Part shown: positions 1-8,746 of the stretch, in pieces
Numbering within the stretch: position 1 is the stretch's first letter
How the letters are laid out: each line of letters begins with the position of its first letter
NCBI RefSeq assembly: GCF_025791835.1
Contig: NZ_JAOXLP010000016.1
Span: 34,908 to 98,907, forward strand
Source of the DNA: Roseomonas xinghualingensis
GTDB taxonomy: Bacteria > Pseudomonadota > Alphaproteobacteria > Acetobacterales > Acetobacteraceae
Reading direction: 5' to 3'
DNA length: 64,000 bases
The notes under the pieces: generated by a model
Database searches by the model: none
The model's input: the letters and a program-made list of their open reading frames with translations, nothing else
Told to the model about the DNA's origin: nothing
Position numbers and translations under genes: made by a program

Positions 1-294
1 GCGGGCGCGGGAGGCATTGTGGGGATAGACCTTGCTGACGAGGAACACCTCATCCCGGCGCCCGGCAATGGCCTCCCGCACCACCTCCTCGGCGCCGCCA
101 TCGGCATACATCTCCGCCGTGTCGATCAGCGTCAGGCCCAGATCGAGGCCCAGCCGCAGCGCATCCGCCTCGGCCCGCCGGTTGGCGCCGCGCTCGCCCA
201 TGTGCCAGGTGCCCTGGCCGAGGGCGGGAACCTCCGTGCCATCGGGAAGGCGGACGCGGTTCGGGGGATGCGGCACGGGCGGCTTCCTTCGCAT
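1..294 (-). CDS. Aldo/keto reductase, N-terminal part (runs off the window)
   Basis: The first 98 codons of a minus-strand gene whose 3' part lies before the window. From ATG 294 the protein reads [19 protein letters not shown] and continues with a GQGTWHMGE segment, then [17 protein letters not shown] and [10 protein letters not shown]. The DTAEMY...GGAE block carries the conserved Asp and catalytic Tyr of the aldo/keto reductase (beta/alpha)8 fold, and LVSKV holds the usual Lys strand. The family reduces aldehydes and ketones with NADPH in the cytosol. The substrate cannot be inferred from this fragment. It diverges from the exported protein gene at 351, leaving 56 bp between them. Confidence 0.85.
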   Translation of the reverse strand, partial: MRRKPPVPHPPNRVRLPDGTEVPALGQGTWHMGERGANRRAEADALRLGLDLGLTLIDTAEMYADGGAEEVVREAIAGRRDEVFLVSKVYPHNASRAR

Positions 295-350
295 GGGTCA
301 TCGCGCGATCGCGCGACTCAGGGAGGCGGTTCCGTGCGAATGTGGGCAGC

Positions 351-995
351 ATGATCCGGCTTGTCTCCCTTCTCCTCCTGCTCGCCGCACCGGCGCTGGC
401 CCAGACCAAACCCCCGATGCCCTCTGCCCAGAGCACGGAGACCATCGGTCCCTGGCTGCTCTCCTGCACGACGGACCGCATGACCGACCGCTCCGAGTGC
501 CGGATGCTGCTCAGCCAGCCGGTGCAGCCCTCCGCGCCGGGGCTGGCGCCGCTGGCGCTGGAGGTGGTGGATCGCGGCGGCCGGCTGGTGCCGGTGGTGG
601 TGGCGCGGGACCTCTCCCTGGAAGGCGCGGCGCGCGGCGCGCTGGCCCTGGCCGGCACGGTGCAGTTGCGCTTCCCTCCGAACCCCTTTTTCGAGATGCC
701 CTGTGGGCTTGAGGGCCGCTCCGTGATCTGCGCGCCGCGGAGCAGCGACCTGGAGCGGGCCGCGTCCGAACTGGCGCGGGCGGATCGGGTGCTGGTGCGG
801 GTGACCGGCATGCTGGTGCCGGAGGCCCAGGCCATGCGCGAGCCCGTGGAGTTGCGACTGAACGACACCGCCGCCGCGCTGGGCCGCTTCCGGGCGCGCC
901 AGCCGGAGGGTTCAGCCCCGCCCCCTGCCCCACCCGCCATGTGGGACCTGCGGGAGATGTTCTCCCGGCTGATGGGCCTGCTGAATGTGCAGTGA
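351..995 (+). CDS. IalB-like exported protein
   Basis: A 214-residue exported protein. ATG 351 is preferred to GTG 342 because it gives a clean signal peptide (residues 1-18, MIRLVSLLLLLAAPALAQ). The mature part has a Trp at 35 and four cysteines at about 39, 50, 118 and 127. The W..xC...C...C...C layout resembles the invasion-associated locus B family, which is periplasmic and common in alphaproteobacteria. The four cysteines probably form two disulfides. The C-terminal 35 residues are proline-rich followed by an amphipathic tail. The IalB assignment rests on cysteine spacing and size, so another periplasmic family is possible. It converges on the TVP38-like gene. Confidence 0.6.
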   Translation: MIRLVSLLLLLAAPALAQTKPPMPSAQSTETIGPWLLSCTTDRMTDRSECRMLLSQPVQPSAPGLAPLALEVVDRGGRLVPVVVARDLSLEGAARGALALAGTVQLRFPPNPFFEMPCGLEGRSVICAPRSSDLERAASELARADRVLVRVTGMLVPEAQAMREPVELRLNDTAAALGRFRARQPEGSAPPPAPPAMWDLREMFSRLMGLLNVQ

Positions 996-1098
996 GGCGT
1001 GCGGCATGGGGTGGCGCATGGCGAAGGCAAGCCGGGAAGGCTCGTCCCCGGGCAGCCTTGCTTCCGCGGCCCGCCTGCGGCGAGTTGCTCCCGGAAGG

Positions 1099-1118
1099 CG
1101 CCCGGCGGATGCCGGGCG
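1099..1118. terminator. Hairpin between convergent genes
   Basis: A perfect 8-bp stem (CGCCCGGC / GCCGGGCG) with loop GGAT lies between the convergent stops at 995 and 1133. No T-tract follows on either side, so it is a candidate bidirectional terminator from position and stem strength only. Confidence 0.4.
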
Positions 1119-1132
1119 ACTGCAACAGCCTT

Positions 1133-1837
1133 CTAGGCCGCCGGCGGCTCCCGCTTCAGCAGCCAGACGCCCAGAGCCACCGAAATCAGGAACAATGCCG
1201 CGCCCAGGATGAGCTGCGCCGTCCGGTCCACCGCCACGCCATCGCCGAGCAGGGCGAAGACCAGGGTCTGCGGCAGGTAGCCCAGGCCCGAGCCGGCCAG
1301 GAAAGGTACCAGCGCAACGCTGGACAGCCCGGCCACGAGGTTAAGCGCCAGGTTGTTGCCCACGGGCAGCAGGCGCAGCGCCAGGGTGGCGCCGAAGGGA
1401 TTGGCCACCAGCCGGTCATGCAGGGGGCGGAGGCGCCGCCCGAAGCGGCCTTCCAGTCGCCGCGCCGCCCATTCCCGCCCCAGCAGCCTGGCCCAGCCGA
1501 AGGAGGCCGCGCAGCCGAGAAGCTGTGCCAGCAGGGCCAGCCCCGTGCCGATCGCCGCCCCGAAAGCATAGCCGCCGAGGAAAGCGACCGCCTGGCGCGG
1601 CAGGCCCACGGCCGTGGCGGCGGCGCCGGCCGCGAGGAACACCAGCTCACCCCAGAGTCCCTGCCCCCGGATCCAGTGGTCCACCCAGGCCATGCCGGTT
1701 TCACCGCCCGGTGCCAGGCCGAGGGTACGGATGACCCATCCGGCGATACCCAGGCCAGTCGCCAGCACCGCCATCCGCCCGGCGGCAACCAGGGCACGGC
1801 GGGTGCGGGTGGCCGGCGTGCCGCGTGTGGTGCTCAC
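1133..1837 (-). CDS. TVP38/TMEM64 (DedA-like) membrane protein
   Basis: A 234-residue polytopic membrane protein of the SNARE-associated/TVP38/DedA superfamily, which is implicated in lipid or polyprenyl-phosphate translocation across the inner membrane. Hydrophobic segments occur at about residues 17-37, 65-85, 92-115, 150-175, 180-200 and 210-230. The central stretch (GLPRQAVAFLGGYAFG, then LRLLPVGNN) is the diagnostic region. GTG 1837 is chosen because it overlaps the upstream stop (GTGA) and is preceded by GGAGAAGG. An upstream ATG at 1903 would overlap the previous gene by 70 bp. Coupling to the glycosyltransferase suggests a shared role in envelope lipid metabolism, which is inference. 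Confidence 0.8.
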   Translation of the reverse strand: MSTTRGTPATRTRRALVAAGRMAVLATGLGIAGWVIRTLGLAPGGETGMAWVDHWIRGQGLWGELVFLAAGAAATAVGLPRQAVAFLGGYAFGAAIGTGLALLAQLLGCAASFGWARLLGREWAARRLEGRFGRRLRPLHDRLVANPFGATLALRLLPVGNNLALNLVAGLSSVALVPFLAGSGLGYLPQTLVFALLGDGVAVDRTAQLILGAALFLISVALGVWLLKREPPAA

Positions 1838-2646
1838 GCCTTCTCCGATGCCCTGGCATCGTCTGGCAGCAGGCTCGGGCGCGTCCAGCGGCGCTGCAGC
1901 CATATCATGCCGAGCAGATCCACAATGCCCACCGCCAGCCGGTCCAGCGTGCCGTATTTGGAGACGCCGCGCGTGCGCGGGCGGTGGCCCACCGGCTCGC
2001 TGACCACCCGCCCGCCGCCACGCAGCACCAGCGCGGGCAGGAAGCGGTGCATATGGTCGAAATGCGGTAGGGCGAGGAAAAGCTCGCGGGGGAAGACCTT
2101 CAGCCCACAGCCCGTATCCGGGGTGGCGTCGCCCAGCAACCGGGCCCGCACGCGATTGGCGATGCGGCTCGTGAAGCGCTTCGTGGCCGTATCCTTGCGG
2201 GTGGTGCGCCAGCCGGCCACCAGCGTATCGCCCCCTTCGGCCTGGGCTCGCGCCCAGAGGCGCGGGATATCGGCCGGGTCATTCTGCCCGTCGCCGTCAA
2301 GCGTGGCGATCCAGGGGGCGCGGGCGGCGCGGATGCCGGTGACGATGGCGGCCGACTGACCGCAGGAGGCGGCATGGCGAAGGAGGCGCACCGGCGCCGG
2401 AGCCCCGCGGACGGCCTCCGCCGTGGCATCGGTCGATCCATCGTCCACATAGAGGATCTCATGCGGCACCCCGGCCAGGGCGGCGGCGATCTCCGCCACG
2501 AGCGGAGCCACATTCGGCGCCTCGTTCCGCACCGGCACGACGACGCTGATCAGGGGGCCGGGCTCCGGCGAGGGATGGATTGCCGGCCTACCGAGGACCG
2601 GAAGGCCGGGCACCGGGCTGCCGGACGGGGAGGAAGGCGGGGACAT
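1834..2646 (-). CDS. Family 2 glycosyltransferase, polyprenyl-phosphate type
   Basis: A 270-residue GT-A glycosyltransferase resembling dolichol/undecaprenyl-phosphate mannosyl- or glucosyltransferases. Visible motifs are ISVVVPVRNEAPN (about 33-46), the nucleotide-sugar site YVDDGSTD (about 66-73) and the metal/acceptor motif DGDGQNDP (about 117-124), then GCGLKVFPRELF. One hydrophobic stretch near the C terminus (IVDLLGMIWLQ) may anchor it at the membrane. ATG 2646 follows 24 unlikely Pro/Arg-rich codons and is chosen because the protein begins shortly before the GT2 fold. The gene is translationally coupled to the TVP38-like gene. The sugar and lipid acceptor are unknown. Confidence 0.85.
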   Translation of the reverse strand: MSPPSSPSGSPVPGLPVLGRPAIHPSPEPGPLISVVVPVRNEAPNVAPLVAEIAAALAGVPHEILYVDDGSTDATAEAVRGAPAPVRLLRHAASCGQSAAIVTGIRAARAPWIATLDGDGQNDPADIPRLWARAQAEGGDTLVAGWRTTRKDTATKRFTSRIANRVRARLLGDATPDTGCGLKVFPRELFLALPHFDHMHRFLPALVLRGGGRVVSEPVGHRPRTRGVSKYGTLDRLAVGIVDLLGMIWLQRRWTRPSLLPDDARASEKA

Positions 2647-2704
2647 GCGGCGGCGGGGGGTAGCAGGGGGCGGAGGGCACGTCCAGCGCAGGCCGGCACA
2701 CCCG

Positions 2705-2718
2705 TTGCATGCATGCAA
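2705..2718. promoter_or_regulatory. 14-bp palindrome in divergent promoter region
   Basis: TTGCATGCATGCAA is a perfect palindrome in the 175-bp gap between divergent glycosyltransferase and heme A synthase genes, directly followed by AT-rich ATATTTTAAGG. Position and symmetry suggest a protein-binding site. No regulator was recognised. Confidence 0.35.
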
Positions 2719-2821
2719 TATTTTAAGGGCGATTCAATCGCATCATCCTCTTGCCCGACATGCCGGACCATACTTCCCTGCGGTTGCGCCGCGCGCGCGA
2801 CTGACCCAATTGCCGGACATC

Positions 2822-3907
2822 ATGCCCTTCGACGCCCAGGCTCCCTATCTCAGTACCGCTGCCACGCCGACCGGACAGTCCCGCGCCGTGGCCTATTGGC
2901 TTCTCGCCGTCGCCCTCATGGTCTGGGCGATGGTGGCGATCGGCGGCGCTACGCGGCTGACCGGATCCGGCCTGTCCATCATGGAATGGGCGCCGCTCAG
3001 CGGTACCCTGCCACCGATGAGCGAGGCAGAGTGGAACCGCCTCTACGACCTCTACCGCACCATCCCGCAATATGAGCTGGTGAATCGCGGCTTCGGGCTG
3101 GAAGGTTTCAAAGGCATCTTCTGGCTCGAATGGATCCACCGCTTCTGGGGGCGGCTGCTCGGCCTCGTCTATGCGGGCGGACTGATCTGGTTCTGGCTGC
3201 GCGGCGGCATCCCCAAGGGTTATGGCAAGCACCTGCTGCTGCTGCTGGTGCTGGGCGGGCTGCAGGGTGTCGTCGGCTGGTTCATGGTCGCCTCGGGCTT
3301 TGAAGCCGACCGCACCGCGGTTTCGCCCTGGCGGCTGGTGATCCATCTCGGCCTCGCGCTGCTGCTCTTCGCCATGCTGCTCTGGACGGCGCTGAGCCTG
3401 CTGCGTCCCGAGCGGAATGCGCCGCCCGAGGCCAAGGCGCTGCGTCCGCTGGCCCATGCCACGGCGGGGCTGATGGTGCTGACCATGGTGGCGGGCGGCT
3501 TCGTCGCAGGAATCAAGGCCGGCCTGGACTACAACACCTTTCCGCTAATGGGGGGACGAATCATCCCCGAGGGCTATGGCGCCCTGACCCCGTTCGCGCA
3601 GAACTTCGTGGCCAATGTGGCGGCGGTGCAGTTCAATCATCGTCTGCTGGCGACGCTGGCAGGCCTGGCCGCGCTGGCACTCGGATGGCTGGCCCTGCGG
3701 CGCCTGCCGGCCGGTGTCGCGCGCAAGGCCGCCATCGGGTTCGTGGGGGTGGTGATGGTACAGTACGGGCTGGGGGTCGCCACGCTGCTGCATGTCGTGC
3801 CTGTCTGGCTCGGCACGCTGCATCAGACGGTGGCCGTGGGTGTGTTGGGCGCGGCGCTGATCCTGCTGCACGCGCTGCGCCGCCCTCGCCAGCACCCGCC
3901 CACTTGA
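2822..3907 (+). CDS. ctaA: Heme A synthase (Cox15/CtaA)
   Basis: A 361-residue inner-membrane protein that oxidises the C8 methyl of heme O to the formyl of heme A, the cofactor of aa3-type cytochrome oxidases. It has eight hydrophobic segments and the family's paired histidines: LEWIHRFWGRLLG (second helix), RLVIHLGLALLL, FNHRLLATLAG and TLHQTVAVG. The N-terminal IGGATRLTGSGLSIMEW and EYG-type loops are also typical. ATG 2822 begins MPFDAQAPYLS, close to the first helix. The stop overlaps the TTG start of the following sensor kinase. An aa3 subunit IV gene elsewhere in the window agrees with an aa3 oxidase in this organism. Confidence 0.93.
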   Translation: MPFDAQAPYLSTAATPTGQSRAVAYWLLAVALMVWAMVAIGGATRLTGSGLSIMEWAPLSGTLPPMSEAEWNRLYDLYRTIPQYELVNRGFGLEGFKGIFWLEWIHRFWGRLLGLVYAGGLIWFWLRGGIPKGYGKHLLLLLVLGGLQGVVGWFMVASGFEADRTAVSPWRLVIHLGLALLLFAMLLWTALSLLRPERNAPPEAKALRPLAHATAGLMVLTMVAGGFVAGIKAGLDYNTFPLMGGRIIPEGYGALTPFAQNFVANVAAVQFNHRLLATLAGLAALALGWLALRRLPAGVARKAAIGFVGVVMVQYGLGVATLLHVVPVWLGTLHQTVAVGVLGAALILLHALRRPRQHPPT

Positions 3908-6147
3908 GCACCCCCGGCGCAGTCTGGGATCCGCTGCCGCGCTCCGTCCTAGACGCGCTACCGGTGGGGCTCGCGGTCTATGACGCAGAGGCGCGGCTGG
4001 TTTATGCCACCCCCGCCTTCTGGGCTCAGGCAGGCAAGGATGTGGCGGCCCTGCCGCCCGGGACGCCCCAGGCAGAAGTCACCGACCTGTTCACGCGGAG
4101 CGGGCATTACAGCCCTGACGCTCCGGAGGAGGGCGCCGCGGCCGCGGCAAACCGGGGCCATCCTCAACGCCGCCTGGCCCGCAACGATGCCGGCCGCTGG
4201 TACGAGCTGACCAGCACTCCGCTGCCCCATGGCGGCTCGGTCAGCCTCTCGGTCGATGTCACCGGGGACAAGTGTTCCAGGCCGGAGGCGGTGGAGCATG
4301 CCGCCTTGCTCGAAACCATCCTGCAGCGTCTCGACACCGGCATCATGGTCACCGATCACCTCGCACGCGTGACCTGCTTCAACGAGGCCTATCCCCGGCT
4401 CATTGGCGTCCAGCCCGGCGTGCTGCGCGTCGGCATGACACGGGCCGAGTTGCTCGATCATCTCCGTTCCATCGGTGAGCTGAGCCAGCTGACACCGGAG
4501 GAGCAGGAGGGCTTCGACCAGGTCGAGAAGCAGGGAACGGCCGATTTCGCCTGCCACCGGCCCAACGGAGCAACGCTGCGTATCCGGGCCCGCCCCCTGC
4601 TCGAAGGGGGCGTGCTGACCGAGGTGGACGACATCACCCCGCTCAGAAAAGCGGAGCAGGCGTCCCAGGAACGGGCCCAGTTGCTGGATGGCGTGCTCTC
4701 CGCCCTGCCTCACGGGGTCTGCGTCTATGGACCGGACCGGCGCGTGCGGCTGGTGAACGCGGCCTACCAGCGCATCATGGCCGGATGCGAGGTGAAGGTG
4801 GGGGACCACCACACGGAGATCGCCAGGAGCCGCATCGCCTCCGGAGAGTATGAGGCGGAGGCAGCCGCCGCGCTGATGCGGCTGCAGGAGGATTTCGGGA
4901 ATCCGGAGCCTTACGAGCGGACACGGGCCCGTCCGAACGGCACCGTGGTCTCCGTCCGTGCCGTGCATCTGCTAGGGGGCGGGTTGGTGGTGGTCGTCAC
5001 CGATGTGACCGCCCGCGCCCGTGCCGAGGCGGAGGCCGAGCAACGCGCCGCGACATTGCGTGCCATGCTGGACAACCAGCTGGACGGCGTCGCGCTGTTC
5101 GACCGGCAAGGCTACCTCATCGCCGCCAATGCGCTGGCGGCGCGCATGACCGGGCTGTCCGAGGAGGACATGTCACCCGGTCGCCATCTGCTGGACCTGC
5201 GCGCCCGGCAGATCTCGGCGCATGAATTCGGCCGGCGCCCGGAAGACCAGCAGGCCTTTGTCGAGGCGCGCGGCCAGACCCCCCTGGAGACCGGCAAGCG
5301 CTATATCCGCCGGCGTCCGGACGGCACGCTCCTGGAGGTCGGCACAGACCTTACCTCGGATGGCGGCTTCATCCGCACCTATCGCGACGTCACCGAGGAC
5401 CGGCGAATCCGGGCCGAGCTGGAGGCGGCGCGCGATGCGGCCGAGGCGGCCTCCCGCACCAAGTCCGACTTCCTCGCGACCATGACGCATGAGTTGCGCA
5501 CGCCGCTGCATGCCGTGATCGGCTTCTCCGAGGCGATCCTGGAGGAGACGAAGCCCGAGCGGATGCGCGCCCATGCCGAGGAGGTGCTGGCTGCCGGAAA
5601 GCAGCTCCTGGGGCTGGTGGACGGGCTGCTGGAGGCAACCCGGATCGAGGCCGGCAGCCTTTCCCTCCACGGCGCGGTGTTCGATCCCGCCCCCCTGCTG
5701 CGCGCCGTCGCCGCCCCGTTGCGCAAGGCGGCGAAGGAGGGGCGGATCGCATTCGAATTCGATGTGCCGGATGCGCTGCCGCCCATGCGCGGCGACGAGG
5801 GGCGGATGCGCCAGGTGCTGAGCGCGCTGCTGTCCAATGCGCTGAAATTCACCCCCGAGGGCGGCCGGGTGACGCTCTCCGCCGCCCCGACCGGCGACGG
5901 GGGAAGCATCGTCACCATCCGCGACACCGGCATCGGCATGGCGCCCGAGGACATCCCGCGCGCCTTCGAAGCCTTCACCCAACTCGAGGCCGGGCTGACG
6001 CGCCGCTACCCTGGCTCCGGACTCGGCCTATATCTCGCGCGGGCCCTTGCGGGCGCGATGGGTCTGGCCCTGACCCTGGAGAGCGCGCCCGGGCAGGGCA
6101 CCACCGCAAGGCTGGCCCTGCCGCCGGCAGAGGAGATTCCGGGATGA
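3904..6147 (+). CDS. Multi-PAS sensor histidine kinase
   Basis: A soluble sensor kinase of 747 residues starting at TTG 3904, which overlaps the ctaA stop as TTGA. No other in-frame start lies near the first domain. About four PAS-like modules span residues 10-500 (for example LPVGLAVYDAEARLVYATP, LPHGVCVYGPDRRVRLVNAA and LDGVALFDRQGYLIAANA). A HisKA helix follows with His529 in MTHELRTPLHAVIGF. The ATPase has an N box (LLSNALKF), G1 box (DTGIGMAPEDI) and G2 box (GSGLGLYLA). No transmembrane segment or receiver domain is seen, so the signal is cytosolic and the partner regulator is unknown. Overlaps at both ends suggest cotranscription with ctaA and tldD. Confidence 0.88.
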   Translation: MSTPGAVWDPLPRSVLDALPVGLAVYDAEARLVYATPAFWAQAGKDVAALPPGTPQAEVTDLFTRSGHYSPDAPEEGAAAAANRGHPQRRLARNDAGRWYELTSTPLPHGGSVSLSVDVTGDKCSRPEAVEHAALLETILQRLDTGIMVTDHLARVTCFNEAYPRLIGVQPGVLRVGMTRAELLDHLRSIGELSQLTPEEQEGFDQVEKQGTADFACHRPNGATLRIRARPLLEGGVLTEVDDITPLRKAEQASQERAQLLDGVLSALPHGVCVYGPDRRVRLVNAAYQRIMAGCEVKVGDHHTEIARSRIASGEYEAEAAAALMRLQEDFGNPEPYERTRARPNGTVVSVRAVHLLGGGLVVVVTDVTARARAEAEAEQRAATLRAMLDNQLDGVALFDRQGYLIAANALAARMTGLSEEDMSPGRHLLDLRARQISAHEFGRRPEDQQAFVEARGQTPLETGKRYIRRRPDGTLLEVGTDLTSDGGFIRTYRDVTEDRRIRAELEAARDAAEAASRTKSDFLATMTHELRTPLHAVIGFSEAILEETKPERMRAHAEEVLAAGKQLLGLVDGLLEATRIEAGSLSLHGAVFDPAPLLRAVAAPLRKAAKEGRIAFEFDVPDALPPMRGDEGRMRQVLSALLSNALKFTPEGGRVTLSAAPTGDGGSIVTIRDTGIGMAPEDIPRAFEAFTQLEAGLTRRYPGSGLGLYLARALAGAMGLALTLESAPGQGTTARLALPPAEEIPG

Positions 6148-7580
6148 CCACCGAGACGCCGCTGGACGCCACCGCCCGCCTGTTCTTCCGTGAACTGGAC
6201 GGTGTGGAGGCCGGGCGGATCACCACCGACGCATTGGCCGGCTCCGAGGATGGGGAGCTGTTCCTGGAATACCGCGAGAGCGAGATGATGAGCCTGGAAG
6301 ATGGCCGTATCCGCTCCGCGAGCTTCGACACGATGCGCGGCTTCGGCCTGCGCGCCGTGCGCGGGGCGGCGGCGGCCTATGCCCATGCGGGCGAGATCTC
6401 GGCCCCTGCCCTGCGCCGCGCCGCCGAAGCCGTGCGCGGCCTGCCAGGCGATGGCAGCATCCGGGTGGCCGAACCGCCGCGCGCGACCAATGCGCGGCTC
6501 TATGATGCCGCTAACCCGCTGCATGCCATGGACTTCGCCGCCAAGACGGCGCTGCTGGCGGAGATCGACGCCTTCGCCCGCGCCCGCGACCCGCGCGTGG
6601 TGCAGGTGATGGCCTCCCTGACCGGCGAATGGCAGGCAGTGCGGATCATGCGCGCCGATGGGCGGGAAGTGGCCGATCTGCGCCCGCTGGTGCGGCTGAA
6701 CGTCTCCGTGGTGGTGGAGCGGGACGGCCGGCGCGAGACGGGCAGCCATGGCATGGGCGGCCGCTTCTCCTATGAACGCCTCCTGGGCGAGGCCGGCTGG
6801 AAGGGCGCGGTCGATGAGGCCCTGCGCCAGGCCGTGCTGAACCTGGACAGCGTCCCCGCCCCGGCGGGCGAGATGGAGGTGGTGCTTGGCCCCGGCTGGC
6901 CCGGCATCCTGCTGCATGAAGCCATCGGCCACGGGCTGGAGGGAGACTTCAACCGCAAGGGCACTTCCGCCTTCGCCGGGCTGATGGGCCAGCGCGTCGC
7001 CTCCAGGGGCGTGACGGTGGTGGATGACGGCACCCTGCCGGACCGCCGCGGCTCGCTGACCGTGGATGACGAGGGCACGCCCTCCGGCCGCACCGTGATG
7101 ATCGAGGACGGCATCCTCACCGGCTATATCCAGGACCGGCAGAACGCGCGGCTGATGGGCGTGGCGCCCACCGGCAATGGCCGCCGCCAGAGCCATGCGC
7201 ATACCCCCATGCCGCGCATGACCAACACGGTGATGCTGGGCGGCGACCACGCGCCGGAGGAGATCCTGCGCAGCGTGAAGCGCGGGATCTATGCCGTGAA
7301 TTTCGGCGGAGGCCAGGTGGACATCACCTCGGGCAAGTTCGTCTTCTCCGCCTCCGAGGCCTATATGATCGAGGATGGGAAGATCGGCGCGCCGGTGAAG
7401 GGCGCGACGCTGATCGGCGATGGCCCCAGCGCGCTCACCCAGGTTTCCATGATCGGCAACGATATGTCGCTCGACGCCGGCATCGGCACCTGCGGCAAGC
7501 AGGGCCAGGGCGTGCCGGTGGGCGTGGGTCAGCCGACGCTGAAAATGACAGGGCTGACCATCGGCGGCACGGCCGTCTAG
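6144..7580 (+). CDS. tldD: Metalloprotease TldD
   Basis: A 478-residue zinc protease that acts with TldE/PmbA on unfolded peptides and modified-peptide precursors. The metal site HEAIGH lies at residues 258-263 (with EGDFNRKGTSAFAG following). The C-terminal block with RMTNTVMLGG, GIYAVNFGGGQVD and the GTCGKQGQ cysteine region is characteristic of TldD rather than PmbA. The ATG overlaps the kinase stop by four bases. No TldE/PmbA gene is in the window, so its partner must be encoded elsewhere. Confidence 0.93.
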   Translation: MTTETPLDATARLFFRELDGVEAGRITTDALAGSEDGELFLEYRESEMMSLEDGRIRSASFDTMRGFGLRAVRGAAAAYAHAGEISAPALRRAAEAVRGLPGDGSIRVAEPPRATNARLYDAANPLHAMDFAAKTALLAEIDAFARARDPRVVQVMASLTGEWQAVRIMRADGREVADLRPLVRLNVSVVVERDGRRETGSHGMGGRFSYERLLGEAGWKGAVDEALRQAVLNLDSVPAPAGEMEVVLGPGWPGILLHEAIGHGLEGDFNRKGTSAFAGLMGQRVASRGVTVVDDGTLPDRRGSLTVDDEGTPSGRTVMIEDGILTGYIQDRQNARLMGVAPTGNGRRQSHAHTPMPRMTNTVMLGGDHAPEEILRSVKRGIYAVNFGGGQVDITSGKFVFSASEAYMIEDGKIGAPVKGATLIGDGPSALTQVSMIGNDMSLDAGIGTCGKQGQGVPVGVGQPTLKMTGLTIGGTAV

Positions 7581-7585
7581 CGCAG

Positions 7586-8296
7586 GTGGCGATCGGCGAG
7601 CTCGTCCTGGTCAATCTGTCGATCGGGCTCGCCACCATCGTGCAGCTCGCGGCGGGGATCGGGATGAGCCTGGTGGGCGTGCCCCTGCTGCTCCTGGTCG
7701 AGCCGCGGCTGGTGCCGGTGCCGTTCATCCTCTCGGCCGTGCTGCTGCTCTTCGGGCAGTGGCGGGTGGATGCGGGCGCCGTGCCGTCCGGGCTGCTGCG
7801 TCCGGCGGTGCTGGGCGTCGCAGCCGGCACGGCAGTCGGGATGACCCTGGCCGTCTTTCGTCCCGACCTGGCGACGCGCCAGGGATACGGTATCGTCGTG
7901 CTGCTGGCGGTGGCCTTGGCCGTGGCAATGCCGCGCCTGAGGGCAACGCCGCCGATGCTGGCGGGGGCAGCCCTCGTCTCCGGCGTGATGGGAGGATTCT
8001 CCGGCGTGCATGGACCACTGATGGGATTGGCCGTGTCGCATCTGCCGGCCCAGGCGGTGCGCGGCTTCCTCGGGCTCTTCTGGCTGCTGGCCTATCTCAC
8101 CCTGCTCGCCATGGCCGTCCCGGCCGGCCGGCTCGGCTGGGCGGAACTGTGGTTGGCCCTGGCGCTGCTGCCAGGGATCGCGCTGGGCGCGGCGCTCTCC
8201 GGCCCCGCGCGGCGCTGGCTGCAGGGCCCCCGGCTGCGCTGGGGCATCCTGGCCATCTCGGCGGCGGGCGGCATCGCCCTGGTGGTGGCGGGATGA
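7586..8296 (+). CDS. TSUP (TauE/SafE-like) membrane exporter
   Basis: A 236-residue polytopic inner-membrane protein of the TauE/SafE family, which moves sulfite, sulfonates or other small organic anions. The halves each carry the family-like glycine/proline signature: LAAGIGMSLVGVPLLLLVEPR near residues 13-33, and SGVMGGFSGVHGPLMGLAVS near 131-150. GTG 7586 starts five bases after the tldD stop and is followed by a hydrophobic segment. The stop overlaps the GNAT gene ATG. The substrate cannot be told from sequence. Confidence 0.8.
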   Translation: MAIGELVLVNLSIGLATIVQLAAGIGMSLVGVPLLLLVEPRLVPVPFILSAVLLLFGQWRVDAGAVPSGLLRPAVLGVAAGTAVGMTLAVFRPDLATRQGYGIVVLLAVALAVAMPRLRATPPMLAGAALVSGVMGGFSGVHGPLMGLAVSHLPAQAVRGFLGLFWLLAYLTLLAMAVPAGRLGWAELWLALALLPGIALGAALSGPARRWLQGPRLRWGILAISAAGGIALVVAG

Positions 8297-8745
8297 GCGC
8301 TCTCCGCCCCGCACGGCCGGGCGAGGCCGGGACCATCGCCGCCCTCACCGAACGCGCCTATGCGTCCTATATCCCGCTGCTCGGCCGCCGGCCGGCGCCG
8401 ATGGATGACGACTTCACCTTCCGCATCGCCCATGGCCAGGCGCATGTGCTGGAGCGCGATGGAAGGATCATCGCCCTGGCCGTGATCGAGGATCGCGGCG
8501 ATCACCTCTGGATCGAGAACCTGGCCGTGGAGCCGTCGCTGCATGGCGGCGGCATCGGCCGTGCGCTCCTCGCCTTCGCGGAGGCGGAGGCGCGGCGCCT
8601 GGGCCTGCGCGAGTTACGCCTGCTGACCAATGAGCGGATGGCACGAAACCGCCAGATCTACGCGCGGGCCGGCTTCACCGAGACGGAAAGGCGCGAGGAG
8701 GAGGGCCTCCGGCGCGTCTACATGATGCGCCGGCTGGGCCCGTAG
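8293..8745 (+). CDS. GNAT family N-acetyltransferase
   Basis: A 150-residue single-domain GNAT enzyme that transfers an acetyl group from acetyl-CoA. The acetyl-CoA pyrophosphate-binding motif is SLHGGGIGRALLAFAEAEA (about residues 80-98), preceded by the beta4 strand LWIENLAVEP and followed by LLTNERMARNRQIYARAGF, the typical motif B. ATG 8293 overlaps the TSUP stop as ATGA. It ends one base before the convergent gshA stop. The acceptor is unknown. Confidence 0.85.
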   Translation: MSALRPARPGEAGTIAALTERAYASYIPLLGRRPAPMDDDFTFRIAHGQAHVLERDGRIIALAVIEDRGDHLWIENLAVEPSLHGGGIGRALLAFAEAEARRLGLRELRLLTNERMARNRQIYARAGFTETERREEEGLRRVYMMRRLGP

Positions 8746-8746
8746 A

